From Sphingomonas kaistensis (GTDB lineage Bacteria > Pseudomonadota > Alphaproteobacteria > Sphingomonadales > Sphingomonadaceae): 64,000 nucleotides of DNA. The first letter of the stretch is position 1. The number at the start of each line of letters is the position of its first letter. The notes below the pieces were generated by a model. That model had not been told where the DNA came from. It saw only the letters and a list, made by a program, of their open reading frames with translations, and did no database searches. This document shows, one piece after another, positions 1-8,607 of this stretch. A program made the translations under genes and the position numbers. The stretch spans positions 1,227,001-1,291,000 of the forward strand of contig NZ_CP145607.1 of the NCBI RefSeq assembly GCF_036884275.1, in the 5' to 3' direction.

Positions 1-219
1 GAATACCAGGAAACCGGAATCCTCGACCGGACCCATATTCGATGGTTCACCAGACAAAGCGCCGAGGCGCTGATTAGGCGTGGACGCCTGCATATTGAAG
101 AGAGTGTCGCCCGCGTGCCGGACGGAAAGGCAAAGACCCTTGATCGCCTTACCGCGGGTACTCTGCGACGCTTTTTCGCGCTTCAGCAGATCATTCGGTC
201 GCGCAAGCGAGCCGACTGA
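1..219 (+). CDS. C-terminal fragment of a class I SAM-dependent methyltransferase
   Basis: An open frame runs from the window edge to a TGA at 217-219, giving the last 72 residues of a protein. It contains GILDRTHIRWFTR followed by a helix-rich segment. This matches the 'GxLDxTHxRFFT' segment near the C-terminus of Methyltransf_11/23-type proteins, where it follows the SAM-binding Rossmann core. The N-terminal SAM-binding motifs lie outside the window, so substrate and gene name cannot be given. The tail is basic and otherwise unremarkable. Family assignment rests on this one motif. Confidence 0.7.
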   Translation, partial: EYQETGILDRTHIRWFTRQSAEALIRRGRLHIEESVARVPDGKAKTLDRLTAGTLRRFFALQQIIRSRKRAD

Positions 220-291
220 CTGCTTTCCCGTCGGTAGGCATTTGAACTTTAGGAACTGGCCTCCCCGCCAAATCCCTTTATCTCCGCCGAC

Positions 292-972
292 ATGAAAGTT
301 CGCTCCACCCTTCGCCGTTGGCATGTCTGGCTTGGCTGGCTGGTTGGCGTGCCGTTGCTGTTCTGGGCGTTGTCGGGCCTGATCATGGTGTGGAAGCCGA
401 TCGAGGAGGTGCGCGGCGCCGAGCTGCTGGCGGCGCCGGCGCCGGTGGTGCTGACATCGCCGGCCATCCTTCCCTCAATTGTCGCCGGTCTGCCGCTGGC
501 CAAGGTCAGCCTGGAGCAGCGGGCTGCCGGCCCGCGGTGGGTGATCGAGGTGAGGAACGGTCCGACTCGGCTCGCCGACCCCGTCACCGGGCGCTTGCTG
601 CCGTCGCTGAGCGCAGCCGATGCGGCGGCGGAGGTCGGCGCGCGGTTGCGGGGCGACGCGCGGATCGAGGCGGTTCGCCGCACCGATGCCGGAAGTCCGC
701 CGCTCGAGCTTCGCCGTCCGGTTGCCACCTGGCAGGTCGACCTGTCGGACGGCACCCATGTCTTCGTCGCCGCCGACAGCGGGGCGATCGTCGCGACGCG
801 AACCCGCTGGTGGCGCTTCTACGACTGGATGTGGGGGCTTCACATCATGGATCTGGGCGGCCGCGAGGACATGCACCACCCGACCCTCATCGCGTTTGCC
901 GCGATCAGCCTGGTAACCGTTCTGCTCGCCCTCGTTTTGCTGCCGCTTTCAATCAAGCGCCGCCGCTCCTAG
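292..972 (+). CDS. PepSY-domain inner-membrane protein
   Basis: This 226-residue protein has an N-terminal membrane helix at about residues 8-32, preceded by RRWHVWLGW, and a second helix at about 202-221 followed by a basic KRRRS end. The 170-residue loop between them, probably periplasmic, has PepSY-like content, including DLSDGTHVFVAADSG and a WGLHIMDLGG stretch before a His-rich MHHPT. The pattern matches short PepSY-associated TM proteins, some of which sit beside iron-uptake or ferric-reductase genes. No such gene is visible here. Role unknown; the family call is good. It starts at an ATG 73 bases after the methyltransferase stop and ends 9 bases before the aldehyde dehydrogenase start. 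Confidence 0.75.
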   Translation: MKVRSTLRRWHVWLGWLVGVPLLFWALSGLIMVWKPIEEVRGAELLAAPAPVVLTSPAILPSIVAGLPLAKVSLEQRAAGPRWVIEVRNGPTRLADPVTGRLLPSLSAADAAAEVGARLRGDARIEAVRRTDAGSPPLELRRPVATWQVDLSDGTHVFVAADSGAIVATRTRWWRFYDWMWGLHIMDLGGREDMHHPTLIAFAAISLVTVLLALVLLPLSIKRRRS

Positions 973-981
973 ATCGGCGGC

Positions 982-2406
982 ATGGGATATGAGACCGAGC
1001 TGAAGCTCTTCATCGACGGCGCGTGGCGCCAGGGCGAGGGCGACGCGTCGCCCGTGATCAATCCGGCGAGCGGCGACACGATCGCCGAACTGCGCCTCGC
1101 CAGCACCGCCAACCTCGACGAAGCGTTGGCGGCGGCCGAGCGGGCGTGGCCCGCATGGCGCGCCCTCGATGTCGAAAAGCGCGGTGCGATCCTGCGCAAA
1201 GCCGCCAGCCTCCTGCGCGAGCGCGCCGAGGAAATCGGCCGCTTGCTGACCCAGGAGCAGGGCAAGCCGCTGGCCGAAGCGATCGGCGAGGTGATGGGCT
1301 CCGCCGGCATGTTCGATTATTTCGCCGAAGAAGCGAAGCGCGCGGGCGGCCGCGTCCTCGTTCGCCCCACCGGCCAGCGCTCGATCGTCATTCCGCAGCC
1401 AGTCGGCCCGACCGCCACCTTCACCCCGTGGAATTTTCCGATCTATCTGCTCGCCAAAAAGGTCGCCGCGGCGCTGGCGGCGGGCTGCACGGTCATTTCC
1501 AAACCGCCTGAGGAAACGCCCGGCTGCACCGGTGCGCTGGCCAAGGCGCTCGACGATGCCGGTATTCCCAAGGGCGTGTTCCAGCTGGTCCACGGCGTGC
1601 CCGACGCCGTGTCGCGTCAGCTGATCGGCAGCCCGGTCATCCGCAAGATCAGCTTCACCGGATCGACCGGGGTTGGCAAGCATCTTATGAAGCTCGCCGC
1701 CGATGGCATGAAGCGGATCACGATGGAGCTGGGCGGCCACGCGCCGGTGCTGGTGTTCGACGATTGCGATCTCGACAAGACACTCGACATGCTGGTCCCG
1801 CAGAAATTCAGGAATGCAGGCCAGGTGTGCGTTTCGCCGACCCGCTTCTTCGTCCAGGAAGGCATCTACGACGCCTTCGCCAAGGGCTTCGCGGCGCGCA
1901 CGCAGCAAGTGAAGATCGGCAACGGCCTTGACGCCGACACCAGGATGGGGCCGCTCGCCAACCAGCGGCGGTTGCCGGCGATCGCGGGCCTCGTCGAGGA
2001 TGCCAAGGCCAAGGGCGCGCGGTTGCTGGCGGGTGGTGAGCCAGGTGACGGCGGCTTCTTCTTTCAACCGACCGTGCTGGCGGATGTGCCGGACGAGGCC
2101 GACGCCATGAACGTCGAACCGTTCGGCCCGGTCGCGCTGATGCGGTCGTTCGCGACCGAGGACGAAGCGCTGCATCAGGCCAATCGCCTGCCCTACGGCC
2201 TCGCCTCGTTCGTCTTCACCGAAAACGGCCGCCGCGCCAATCGGCTTGGCGACGCGCTGGAAAGCGGGATGGTCGGCATCAACACCTTCGCCATTTCGGT
2301 CGCCGACGCGCCGTTCGGTGGGGTCAAGGAAAGCGGATCCGGCAGCGAGGGCGGCGCGGAAGGCCTCGCCAGCTATCAGGTGACCAAGGCCATTCATCAG
2401 GCGTGA
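982..2406 (+). CDS. NAD(P)+-dependent aldehyde dehydrogenase, succinate-semialdehyde dehydrogenase type
   Basis: At 474 residues this is a full-length cytoplasmic ALDH. The active-site set is complete: Asn151 in TPWNFP, Lys174 in SKPPE, the coenzyme loop FTGSTGVG at 225-232, Glu249 in MELGG and the nucleophile Cys283 in NAGQVC. Overall it resembles GabD-type succinate-semialdehyde dehydrogenases, which oxidise succinate semialdehyde to succinate. No gabT or other GABA gene is nearby, so the exact substrate is inference. The stop codon overlaps the GTG start of the next gene (GTGA), so the two are probably translationally coupled. Confidence 0.85.
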   Translation: MGYETELKLFIDGAWRQGEGDASPVINPASGDTIAELRLASTANLDEALAAAERAWPAWRALDVEKRGAILRKAASLLRERAEEIGRLLTQEQGKPLAEAIGEVMGSAGMFDYFAEEAKRAGGRVLVRPTGQRSIVIPQPVGPTATFTPWNFPIYLLAKKVAAALAAGCTVISKPPEETPGCTGALAKALDDAGIPKGVFQLVHGVPDAVSRQLIGSPVIRKISFTGSTGVGKHLMKLAADGMKRITMELGGHAPVLVFDDCDLDKTLDMLVPQKFRNAGQVCVSPTRFFVQEGIYDAFAKGFAARTQQVKIGNGLDADTRMGPLANQRRLPAIAGLVEDAKAKGARLLAGGEPGDGGFFFQPTVLADVPDEADAMNVEPFGPVALMRSFATEDEALHQANRLPYGLASFVFTENGRRANRLGDALESGMVGINTFAISVADAPFGGVKESGSGSEGGAEGLASYQVTKAIHQA

Positions 2407-2768
2407 GCGGGCAGGGGCGCTTGGTCGCGGTGGGCGCCTGCTTCGTAGCGGTGGCGGTTGGCTTCGGCGCGTTCGGCGCTCATGCGCTGCAAGGCCGACT
2501 CGACGCCGAGGCGATGGGCTGGTGGCAAACGGCGGTGACCTATCTCCTGCCGCACGCCGTGGCCGTGGTCGCGCTTGGTCTGTCCCGTCGTCCTCGCCTC
2601 GCCTTGCCCGCTTGGCTGATGGCAGGAGGTGCCGCGCTGTTCGCCGCAACCTTGTTCGCCATGGCGCTCGGTGCGCCAAGGTGGCTCGGGGCGATCACGC
2701 CACTTGGCGGGGCAGCAATGATGGCTGGCTGGCTGCTGCTTGCGTGGCGGGGGTTGCGGGAGGAGTGA
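2403..2768 (+). CDS. DUF423 family small membrane protein
   Basis: This 121-residue, strongly hydrophobic protein has about four predicted membrane helices. The N-terminal GFGAFGAHAL motif is the hallmark of DUF423 (YgdD-like) proteins, and WWQTAVTYLLPHA also fits the family. It begins with GTG inside the stop of the preceding aldehyde dehydrogenase. Function is unknown across the family. Confidence 0.85.
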   Translation: MSGQGRLVAVGACFVAVAVGFGAFGAHALQGRLDAEAMGWWQTAVTYLLPHAVAVVALGLSRRPRLALPAWLMAGGAALFAATLFAMALGAPRWLGAITPLGGAAMMAGWLLLAWRGLREE

Positions 2769-2830
2769 GCCCGCCCTAACTCCCGCTTGCCCACGTGCTC
2801 GGGCCCACGCACTTCACCCGAAGGAAGCGA

Positions 2831-3742
2831 ATGCCCGAGCTTGCCATCCTGTTTGAACATCCCGCCTGGTTCGAGCCGCTGTTTGCGGCCGTGGACCGTG
2901 GCGGCATCGATTACGCTGCTATCAAGGTTGGCGATCACAGCTTCGACCCAGCATCCTCGCCGCCGCCTGCGCCGGTCATCTTCAACCGTGTCGCCATGTC
3001 GAGCTTCCTGCGCGAGCCCGAGCATCCCTTGTTCTACACCATGGCGTTGCTCGACCACTGGCGCGGGCGGGGCGTGACAGTGTTGAATGGCCCTGAGGTT
3101 ATGGCGATCGACAGCAGCAAGGCGCGGCAATTGTCGCTGCTGCACCGCCTCGACCTCCATGCCCCGCGCACCCGCGTCGTCCATCGTGCCGCCGACCTCG
3201 CCACGGCGGCCGAGGCGATCGGCTTTCCGCTTCTGGTAAAGGCGAACATCGGCGGTTCCGGTGCCGGGATTATGCGCTTCGACAGCGCGGCGGAGCTTGC
3301 CGCCGTGGTGGCTGCGGGCGACCATCCGCGATCGGTCGATCAGGTGCTGCTGGTGCAGGAAGCGGTGCCGGCGCGTGACGGCATGATCTGGCGGCTCGAA
3401 ACCCTCGGCGGCAGATTTCTGTACGCGCTGGAAATCGCCGGCGCGGGGCAGTTCGATTTGTGTCCGGCGGATGCCTGCGGCGACGAGCGCGGGCCGATCG
3501 CCATGCGCGCGTTCGATCCCCCCGCCGCGATCGCCGCCGCCGCCGAGCGCGTCGCGCAGGCGATGGAGATGGATGTCGGCGGGATCGAGGTCATGATCGA
3601 CGACCGCGACGGGTCGGCCAAATTCTACGACATCAACGCGCTGTCCAACTTTGTCGCGCGGCCGGTCGAGGTGCTCGGCTACGATCCGCACGACCGGCTG
3701 GTGGACTGGCTCAAGCAACGAATTGTGGAGGCACGGGCATGA
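2831..3742 (+). CDS. ATP-grasp domain protein, RimK/glutathione-synthetase-like
   Basis: A 303-residue protein starting at ATG 2831 behind the AAGGAAG ribosome site. The N-terminal 110 residues form a pre-ATP-grasp region. An ATP-grasp fold follows, with FPLLVKANIGGSGAGI (Lys and Gly-rich lid), the hinge region VLLVQEAVP, and a Mg-binding C-terminal stretch ending GSAKFYDINALSNF. Such enzymes join a carboxylate to an amine through an acyl-phosphate. The substrate is unknown. The stop overlaps the ATG of the next gene (ATGA at 3739-3742), tying it to the flavin monooxygenase. An earlier GTG at 2795 is in frame but lacks a good ribosome site. Confidence 0.8.
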   Translation: MPELAILFEHPAWFEPLFAAVDRGGIDYAAIKVGDHSFDPASSPPPAPVIFNRVAMSSFLREPEHPLFYTMALLDHWRGRGVTVLNGPEVMAIDSSKARQLSLLHRLDLHAPRTRVVHRAADLATAAEAIGFPLLVKANIGGSGAGIMRFDSAAELAAVVAAGDHPRSVDQVLLVQEAVPARDGMIWRLETLGGRFLYALEIAGAGQFDLCPADACGDERGPIAMRAFDPPAAIAAAAERVAQAMEMDVGGIEVMIDDRDGSAKFYDINALSNFVARPVEVLGYDPHDRLVDWLKQRIVEARA

Positions 3743-4773
3743 GGTTCGGATATTGGATGCCCGTGTTCGGCGGGTGGCTTCGCAACGATCCCGATGAAGG
3801 GCCGCCGGCAAACTGGGAGGCGGTACGCGATCTGACCCTGCGCTCGGAAGAGACTGGTTGGGACCTGACCCTGATCGCAGAGCTGTTCCTCAACGACATC
3901 AAGGGGGTCGAGCAGCCCGCGCTCGACGCCTGGAGCACCGCCGCCGCGCTTGCCGCCGTGACATCGAGCATCGAGCTGATGGTCGCGGTGCGGCCCAACT
4001 TCCATCATCCGGCGCTGCTGGCCAAGCAGGCGGCGAACATCGATCGGATCAGCGGCGGGCGGCTCGCGCTCAATGTCGTGTCGAGCTGGTGGAAGGAGGA
4101 AGCCGAGCAATATGGCCTCGCCTTCGACCAGCATGACGATCGCTATGCCCGCACGGCCGAGTGGCTGACCGTGGTCGACGGCTTGTGGCGCGAGGAAAGG
4201 TTCAGCCACGAGGGCGAGCGCTACCGGCTCAAGGACGCCATCGTCTCGCCCAAGCCGGTGCGGCGACCGATCGTCTATGCCGGCGGCGAGAGCGACGCTG
4301 CCAAGTCGCTGATCGCGCGGCAGTGCGATGCCTACGTGATGCATGGCGATCCGGTCGAGGCGATCGCGGCCAAGATTGGCGACATGAAGCGCCGGCGCGG
4401 CGAGGCGGACGGTGCGCCGATGCCATTCGGCATGGCCGCTTATGCGATCGTTCGCGACAGCGAAGCCGAGGCGCAGCGCGAGCTCGAACGGATCACCGCC
4501 ATGCCAGCCACACCGCCGCCCGGCTTCGCCAATTTCGACCAGTGGCTCTCGGGCACGGAGCTCGAGCGGACGCTGAAGCTGCAGGAGTATAGCGTTTCCA
4601 ATCGCGGCCTGCGCCCGAACCTCGTCGGGACGTCCGAGCAGATCGCCGATCGGATTCGCGCTTATGAAGCCGTGGGCCTTGATCTGCTGCTGCTTCAGAT
4701 GAGCCCGCAGGCCGAGGAAATGGACCGATTTGCAGCCACCGTGATGGCGCCGATGCGGACCGGGAAGCTTTAG
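3739..4773 (+). CDS. LLM-class flavin-dependent oxidoreductase (luciferase-like monooxygenase)
   Basis: This 344-residue TIM-barrel enzyme starts MRFGYWMPVFGGWL and contains AVRPNFHHPALLAKQAANID and RLALNVVSSWW. Both are typical of the alkanesulfonate-monooxygenase (SsuD) branch that uses reduced FMN and oxygen. No FMN reductase or sulfonate transporter is nearby. The ATGA overlap with the ATP-grasp gene argues for a joint pathway rather than sulfonate scavenging. The real substrate cannot be read from the sequence. Confidence 0.85.
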   Translation: MRFGYWMPVFGGWLRNDPDEGPPANWEAVRDLTLRSEETGWDLTLIAELFLNDIKGVEQPALDAWSTAAALAAVTSSIELMVAVRPNFHHPALLAKQAANIDRISGGRLALNVVSSWWKEEAEQYGLAFDQHDDRYARTAEWLTVVDGLWREERFSHEGERYRLKDAIVSPKPVRRPIVYAGGESDAAKSLIARQCDAYVMHGDPVEAIAAKIGDMKRRRGEADGAPMPFGMAAYAIVRDSEAEAQRELERITAMPATPPPGFANFDQWLSGTELERTLKLQEYSVSNRGLRPNLVGTSEQIADRIRAYEAVGLDLLLLQMSPQAEEMDRFAATVMAPMRTGKL

Positions 4774-4895
4774 GCCTGACCCGAAGCGGTACAGTCTTTG
4801 GGCTTAACCATTTTCTGGACGGAGCGGGGTCTTTGCAGGGGCGTTGGTGGGGCGCATAAACACTTCGGTAACCATTCAGATCTTGCAGGCCCCGC

Positions 4896-5681
4896 TTGAC
4901 CGCTCCGTTCCGCTTTCCGAAATTCTTCGTCACCTCGCCGGCGCCTTGTCCGTATCTTCCGGGCAAGATCGAGCGGAAGGTGTTCACGGAATTATCGGGG
5001 CATCATGCCGGTGAGTTGAACGAGGCGCTGGGCCGAATCGGGTTCCGCCGCTCGCAATCGGTCGCTTATCGGCCGAGCTGCATCGACTGCCAGGCCTGCG
5101 TGTCGGTCCGTGTCGCGGCAAGTGAGTTCGCGCCGACCGCCACCCAGCGCAAGCTGATGAAGCGCCACGCCGATCTCGAAGTCACGGCGTGCAAGCCGTG
5201 GACCACCGAGGAACAGTTCGATCTCCTCCGCCGCTATCTTGCCGTGCGTCATCCCGGCGGCGGAATGGCCGAGATGGACGACAACGACTTTGCCGACATG
5301 GTCGAGCAGACCCCGGTCCGCACCTATGTCGTCGAATATCGCGAGCCGTCGGTCGATGGCCGTCCGGGCAAGCTCGTCGGCGCCTGCCTCAGCGATCAGC
5401 AGAGCGACGGGCTGAGCATGATTTACAGCTTCTTCGATCCCAGTCTGGCCGATCGTAAGGGTTTGGGCACCTTTATCATCCTAGACCATATCCAACGGGC
5501 GGCGCGTGCAGGTCTGCCCTATGTGTACCTCGGCTATTGGGTCGAGGGGTCGGAGCGGATGGCCTACAAAGCTAAGTTCCGGCCGATGGAGCGGCTTGGA
5601 CGCGACGGTTGGAAGCGGTTCGAGCCAGGTGAAATGCCCCCTGCATCCGGCATGCGGGGAACGGGTTTGCGGAAGGTCTGA
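4896..5681 (+). CDS. bpt: Aspartate/glutamate leucyltransferase (N-degron pathway)
   Basis: Bpt moves leucine from Leu-tRNA to proteins with N-terminal Asp or Glu, marking them for ClpS/ClpAP degradation. The 261 residues are the usual length. The N-terminal [16 protein letters not shown], the cysteine pair in CIDCQAC, and the GNAT-like C-terminal half with [17 protein letters not shown] are diagnostic. The start is TTG at 4896, chosen because the encoded [11 protein letters not shown] matches the usual beginning of the family. A hairpin (GTGGC/GCCAC) sits just after the stop. The second N-degron transferase, Aat, is encoded at 59333-60022. Confidence 0.9.
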   Translation: MTAPFRFPKFFVTSPAPCPYLPGKIERKVFTELSGHHAGELNEALGRIGFRRSQSVAYRPSCIDCQACVSVRVAASEFAPTATQRKLMKRHADLEVTACKPWTTEEQFDLLRRYLAVRHPGGGMAEMDDNDFADMVEQTPVRTYVVEYREPSVDGRPGKLVGACLSDQQSDGLSMIYSFFDPSLADRKGLGTFIILDHIQRAARAGLPYVYLGYWVEGSERMAYKAKFRPMERLGRDGWKRFEPGEMPPASGMRGTGLRKV

Positions 5682-5757
5682 GGGCCTGTGGCGTGACTGC
5701 CACTGGTCATAAGTGCCGAAATGAAGCAAACTGGGTTAAGAATCTGGGGGAATCGGG

Positions 5758-6270
5758 ATGCGTAAGTCTGTAGCGATCATGGCGGCGGCCGGCCTTTTGG
5801 GCCTTGCGGGTTCCGGCAATGCAGCAGTGGTCCAGCTCAACATCAGCGGCACCGCGGTCGGCACCCAGACGACGCTCGTATGCGGCCTGGGGCCGTGCAG
5901 TGCGCCGAGCCCGACGCTGAGCCAGTCCTACGCAACCAACTTCAACCAGTCGCTGCTCCCCTTCGACCTGAGGGAAGGCGATAACGCCTTCACCCATGGC
6001 GCGCTGAGCGGGATCGGGTTTTATTCGGGCATCATCAACAACACCAACGGCGTGCTGACGGGCCGCGACCTGTATTATTCTTACGAGAACCCGGGCGTGC
6101 GCACGATCACGGTCGGGAGCAGCTACATCAATGCGTCGGCTCGGACCTTCGCGGTCAATGCGATCGCTCCGGTGCCCGAGCCCGCGACGTGGGCGCTGAT
6201 GCTGATCGGGTTCGGCGCGATCGGAACAGCGATGCGCCGGGCGCACAGGCGGACCTTGCAGGCCGCCTGA
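5758..6270 (+). CDS. PEPxxWA-CTERM sorting-domain secreted protein
   Basis: A 170-residue protein with a signal peptide (about residues 1-22) and a C-terminal sorting signal: VPEPATWAL at 139-147, a hydrophobic helix, then a basic tail RRAHRR. This tripartite end is recognised by exosortase/EpsH-type machinery, which links such proteins to cell-surface or exopolysaccharide export. The passenger region (about 23-138) is rich in Asn, Thr and Ser and has no domain I recognise. The gene converges on ctrA with a 13-base gap. Two GANTC sequences lie at 5740-5744 and 5750-5754, just upstream of the start. Confidence 0.85.
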   Translation: MRKSVAIMAAAGLLGLAGSGNAAVVQLNISGTAVGTQTTLVCGLGPCSAPSPTLSQSYATNFNQSLLPFDLREGDNAFTHGALSGIGFYSGIINNTNGVLTGRDLYYSYENPGVRTITVGSSYINASARTFAVNAIAPVPEPATWALMLIGFGAIGTAMRRAHRRTLQAA

Positions 6271-6283
6271 GCCCAAGGTCGCG

Positions 6284-6997
6284 TCAGGCGACCGCCGCTT
6301 CCGGCACCTCGACCTCAGCCTCGGCCGAATCGCGCAGCACGTATCCGCGGCCCCATACCGTTTCGATGTAATTGTCGCCGCCGCATGCGAGGCTGAGCTT
6401 CTTGCGCAGCTTGCAGATGAAGACGTCGATGATCTTGAGTTCGGGCTCGTCCATCCCGCCATAGAGATGATTAAGGAACATTTCCTTGGTCAGCGTGGTA
6501 CCCTTGCGGAGCGACAACAGCTCCAGCATCGCATATTCCTTGCCGGTCAGATGCACGCGGGCACCGTCGACCTCGACCGTCTTGGCGTCGAGATTGACCG
6601 CCAGCTTGCCGGTCCGAATGACGCTTTGGCTGTGGCCCTTGGAACGGCGCACGATGGCGTGGATACGCGCCACCAGCTCGTCGCGGTGGAAGGGCTTGGT
6701 GACATAATCGTCGGCGCCGAAGCCCAGGGCCCGGACCTTGCTGTCCATCTCGCCGATGCCCGACAGGATCAGCACCGGGGTCGAGACCTTGGCGGTGCGA
6801 AGCTTCTTCAGCACGTCGTAGCCGTGCATGTCGGGAAGGTTGAGGTCCAGACAAATGATGTCGTAATCATACAGCTTGCCGAGATCGAGGCCTTCTTCCC
6901 CAAGGTCGGTGGTGTAGACATTGAACCCCTCGGTGCCGAGCATGAGCTCGATCGCCTTGGCAGTGGTCGGTTCATCCTCGATCAGCAGAACGCGCAT
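6284..6997 (-). CDS. ctrA: Cell-cycle response regulator CtrA
   Basis: A 237-residue OmpR-family regulator. The receiver domain has Asp8, the phosphoacceptor Asp51 (in CLDLNLPD) and Lys101. The winged-helix DNA-binding domain spans roughly 125-225 ([10 protein letters not shown] ... [10 protein letters not shown]). The closeness to Caulobacter CtrA, especially [10 protein letters not shown] and the recognition-helix region, makes the name secure. In Caulobacter it blocks replication initiation and drives cell-cycle and motility genes after CckA-ChpT phosphorelay. Here the protein ends PEAAVA. The last two residues are Val-Ala rather than the Ala-Ala recognised for ClpXP proteolysis in Caulobacter. 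The upstream DNA has a CtrA-like box at 7096-7111. Confidence 0.95.
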   Translation of the reverse strand: MRVLLIEDEPTTAKAIELMLGTEGFNVYTTDLGEEGLDLGKLYDYDIICLDLNLPDMHGYDVLKKLRTAKVSTPVLILSGIGEMDSKVRALGFGADDYVTKPFHRDELVARIHAIVRRSKGHSQSVIRTGKLAVNLDAKTVEVDGARVHLTGKEYAMLELLSLRKGTTLTKEMFLNHLYGGMDEPELKIIDVFICKLRKKLSLACGGDNYIETVWGRGYVLRDSAEAEVEVPEAAVA

Positions 6998-7095
6998 AAT
7001 CTCTTGTCCCCCGTTCGAGAGCCCAAGCCAAAGCGTTACGCCGGCTTAACGGCCCTGAAGCGTGTGTTAACCATTCGGGGTGTCGCCTGAAAAGA

Positions 7096-7111
7096 TTAAC
7101 ATGACCTAAAC
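7096..7111. promoter_or_regulatory. CtrA-like binding box
   Basis: TTAACATGACCTAAAC matches the CtrA consensus TTAA-N7-TTAAC with one mismatch and exact 7-base spacing. It lies 99 bases upstream of the ctrA start codon, a position suited to autoregulation. Confidence 0.6.
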
Positions 7112-7149
7112 GATGTCATTAGGTTCGACGCGTGGCCGGACTGCATCAC

Positions 7150-7158
7150 TTATCCACA
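7150..7158 (+). promoter_or_regulatory. DnaA box
   Basis: TTATCCACA is a perfect match to the high-affinity DnaA box consensus, located 39 bases from the CtrA-like box between ctrA and the divergent gene. A single box suits transcriptional control by DnaA rather than an origin. Confidence 0.5.
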
Positions 7159-7397
7159 GGACATCCTTTGTTGCCCGCCGCCAGGCCGGCCAACCCGGCG
7201 GGGGCCGAACCTGAACAAGGTCACAAAGGTCACCGGTGGCGGGGGTATGATCGCAGACGCAATGGAGAATATCTGGACACGACCGGCGACGGAAACGAAA
7301 CGGCTTGCAGGCAGGCGCATCGGCCAGGGTAGATCAGCCGAAATCCTACTTTGCAAGAAGGGTGCGGGCGGGGCCGGAAAGCTCTAGGGCACATCCC

Positions 7398-8162
7398 ATG
7401 CAGCAGCTTCTTTCCTCGTTCATCCTGTTCATCGACGGCGAAGCCTTTGTGATGGACAAGCCCGCCGGCCTCCCGGTCGATACGCCCAAGCGCGGGGGGG
7501 AGAGCGTGGAGCGGCGGCTCGACGAACTGCGGTTCGGGTTCAAGCGCTTTCCGACCGCGATGCACCGGCTCGACCAGGATACGTCGGGCTGCCTGCTGTT
7601 CGCGAGGCACCCGGCGGCGCGGGCCAAGATCCAGCAGGCGTTCGAAAGCGGCCAAGTCGAGAAGACCTATCTCGCGCTGCTCGCCGGGACAGTCGAGGGC
7701 GAGGGAGGCGAGATCGACCTGCCGTTGTCCAAGAAAAGCTCGGCCGAAGCCGGGTGGCGGATGGTCGGCGATCCCAAGGGGCAGCGCGCGGTGACGCGCT
7801 GGCGCAAGATCGCCGAAAGGGACGACCGCACCCTGGTCGAATTCCGGCCGCTGACCGGGCGGACGCACCAGATCCGCGTTCACGCACGCGAAGGGCTGGG
7901 CGCGGGGATCGTCGGCGACCGGGTTTACGGCGTGCCGGGCGGGCCGATGCTGCTCCATGCGCAGCGGCTGGTGGTGCCGCGCGGCAACAAGGCGGCGATC
8001 GACGTTACCGCGCCGCTGCCCGCGCATTGGGGCGAATGGGCGAGCCTGGTGCCGGGCGGCACGACTGGCGAGAGCGAAGCGCCGCAATCGCCTGAGGTTC
8101 GGGCCCCCTTGACTGAGGTCGGGACAGGCGCCGCCGGGACGACGGAAGATCATGAAGCCTGA
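7398..8162 (+). CDS. RluA-family RNA pseudouridine synthase
   Basis: A 254-residue enzyme that isomerises uridine to pseudouridine in structured RNA. The catalytic motif HRLDQDTSG places the active Asp at residue 59. The later FRPLTGRTHQIRVHAR segment is also family-typical. There is no N-terminal S4 domain, so it is nearer to RluA/RluC-like short forms than to RluD. The ATG at 7398 gives a start just before the catalytic fold; upstream in-frame sequence looks noncoding. Its last 11 bases overlap the start of arfB. Confidence 0.85.
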   Translation: MQQLLSSFILFIDGEAFVMDKPAGLPVDTPKRGGESVERRLDELRFGFKRFPTAMHRLDQDTSGCLLFARHPAARAKIQQAFESGQVEKTYLALLAGTVEGEGGEIDLPLSKKSSAEAGWRMVGDPKGQRAVTRWRKIAERDDRTLVEFRPLTGRTHQIRVHAREGLGAGIVGDRVYGVPGGPMLLHAQRLVVPRGNKAAIDVTAPLPAHWGEWASLVPGGTTGESEAPQSPEVRAPLTEVGTGAAGTTEDHEA

Positions 8163-8562
8163 CGACGTTCGCTTGCCGGACGAAGCGCTGAGCGAGACGT
8201 TTCTCGCCAGCACCGGACCGGGCGGCCAGAACGTCAACAAGGTCGCGACCGCCTGCCAGCTGAGATGCAACGTCTTCGCGCTGGGACTGCCGCTGCACGC
8301 CTATGAAAAGCTCAAGCTGATCGCGGGATCGAAGCTGACGCAGGGCGGCGAACTCATCATCACGGCGCGCACCCATCGCAGCCAGGAAGCCAACCGCGAC
8401 GAAGCCCGCCGCCGCCTGCGCGACCTGATCGCCGAGGCCCACCAGCGCGACGCCAAACGCCGCCCAACCAAACCCAGCCGCGCGGCCAAGGCGAAAAGGG
8501 TGGAGACCAAGAAGGGCAGAGGTGCGGTGAAGGCGATGCGGGGACGGGTTAGCTTGGAATGA
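8152..8562 (+). CDS. arfB: Peptidyl-tRNA hydrolase ArfB (ribosome rescue)
   Basis: At 136 residues this is a stand-alone class I release-factor-like protein. It has the catalytic GGQ at 24-26 within STGPGGQNVNK and a long Lys/Arg-rich tail (about 100-136) that in ArfB/YaeJ lies in the empty mRNA channel. It releases nascent chains from ribosomes stalled without a stop codon. It lacks the stop-codon-reading domain of RF1/RF2, as expected. It overlaps the pseudouridine synthase gene by 11 bases, so the pair is probably one operon. Confidence 0.9.
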   Translation: MKPDDVRLPDEALSETFLASTGPGGQNVNKVATACQLRCNVFALGLPLHAYEKLKLIAGSKLTQGGELIITARTHRSQEANRDEARRRLRDLIAEAHQRDAKRRPTKPSRAAKAKRVETKKGRGAVKAMRGRVSLE

Positions 8563-8607
8563 AGGGGGGTGTCTGCGTACGACCCATCGCGGACGTTGAT
8601 GCCAGAC

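Larger units (their letters stand above)
6998..7397. other. ctrA upstream intergenic region
   Basis: About 400 bases without a convincing gene separate ctrA and the pseudouridine synthase gene, which are divergent. It holds several TTAA half-sites (7046, 7067, 7096), a CtrA-like box, a perfect DnaA box and a direct repeat of AGGTCAC with 9-base period at 7218-7233. I found no GANTC (CcrM) site, unlike the Caulobacter ctrA P1 promoter. A short open frame at 7132-7332 has no family resemblance and is not called. Confidence 0.7.

Noticed and set aside
7096..7158. Chromosome replication origin
   Set aside because: One DnaA box and one CtrA-like box are too few. No AT-rich unwinding region, hemE, parAB or dnaA gene lies nearby; promoter control is simpler.
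7132..7332. 66-codon open frame in the ctrA upstream region
   Set aside because: No family resemblance, poor start context, and it covers the DnaA box; better read as regulatory DNA.
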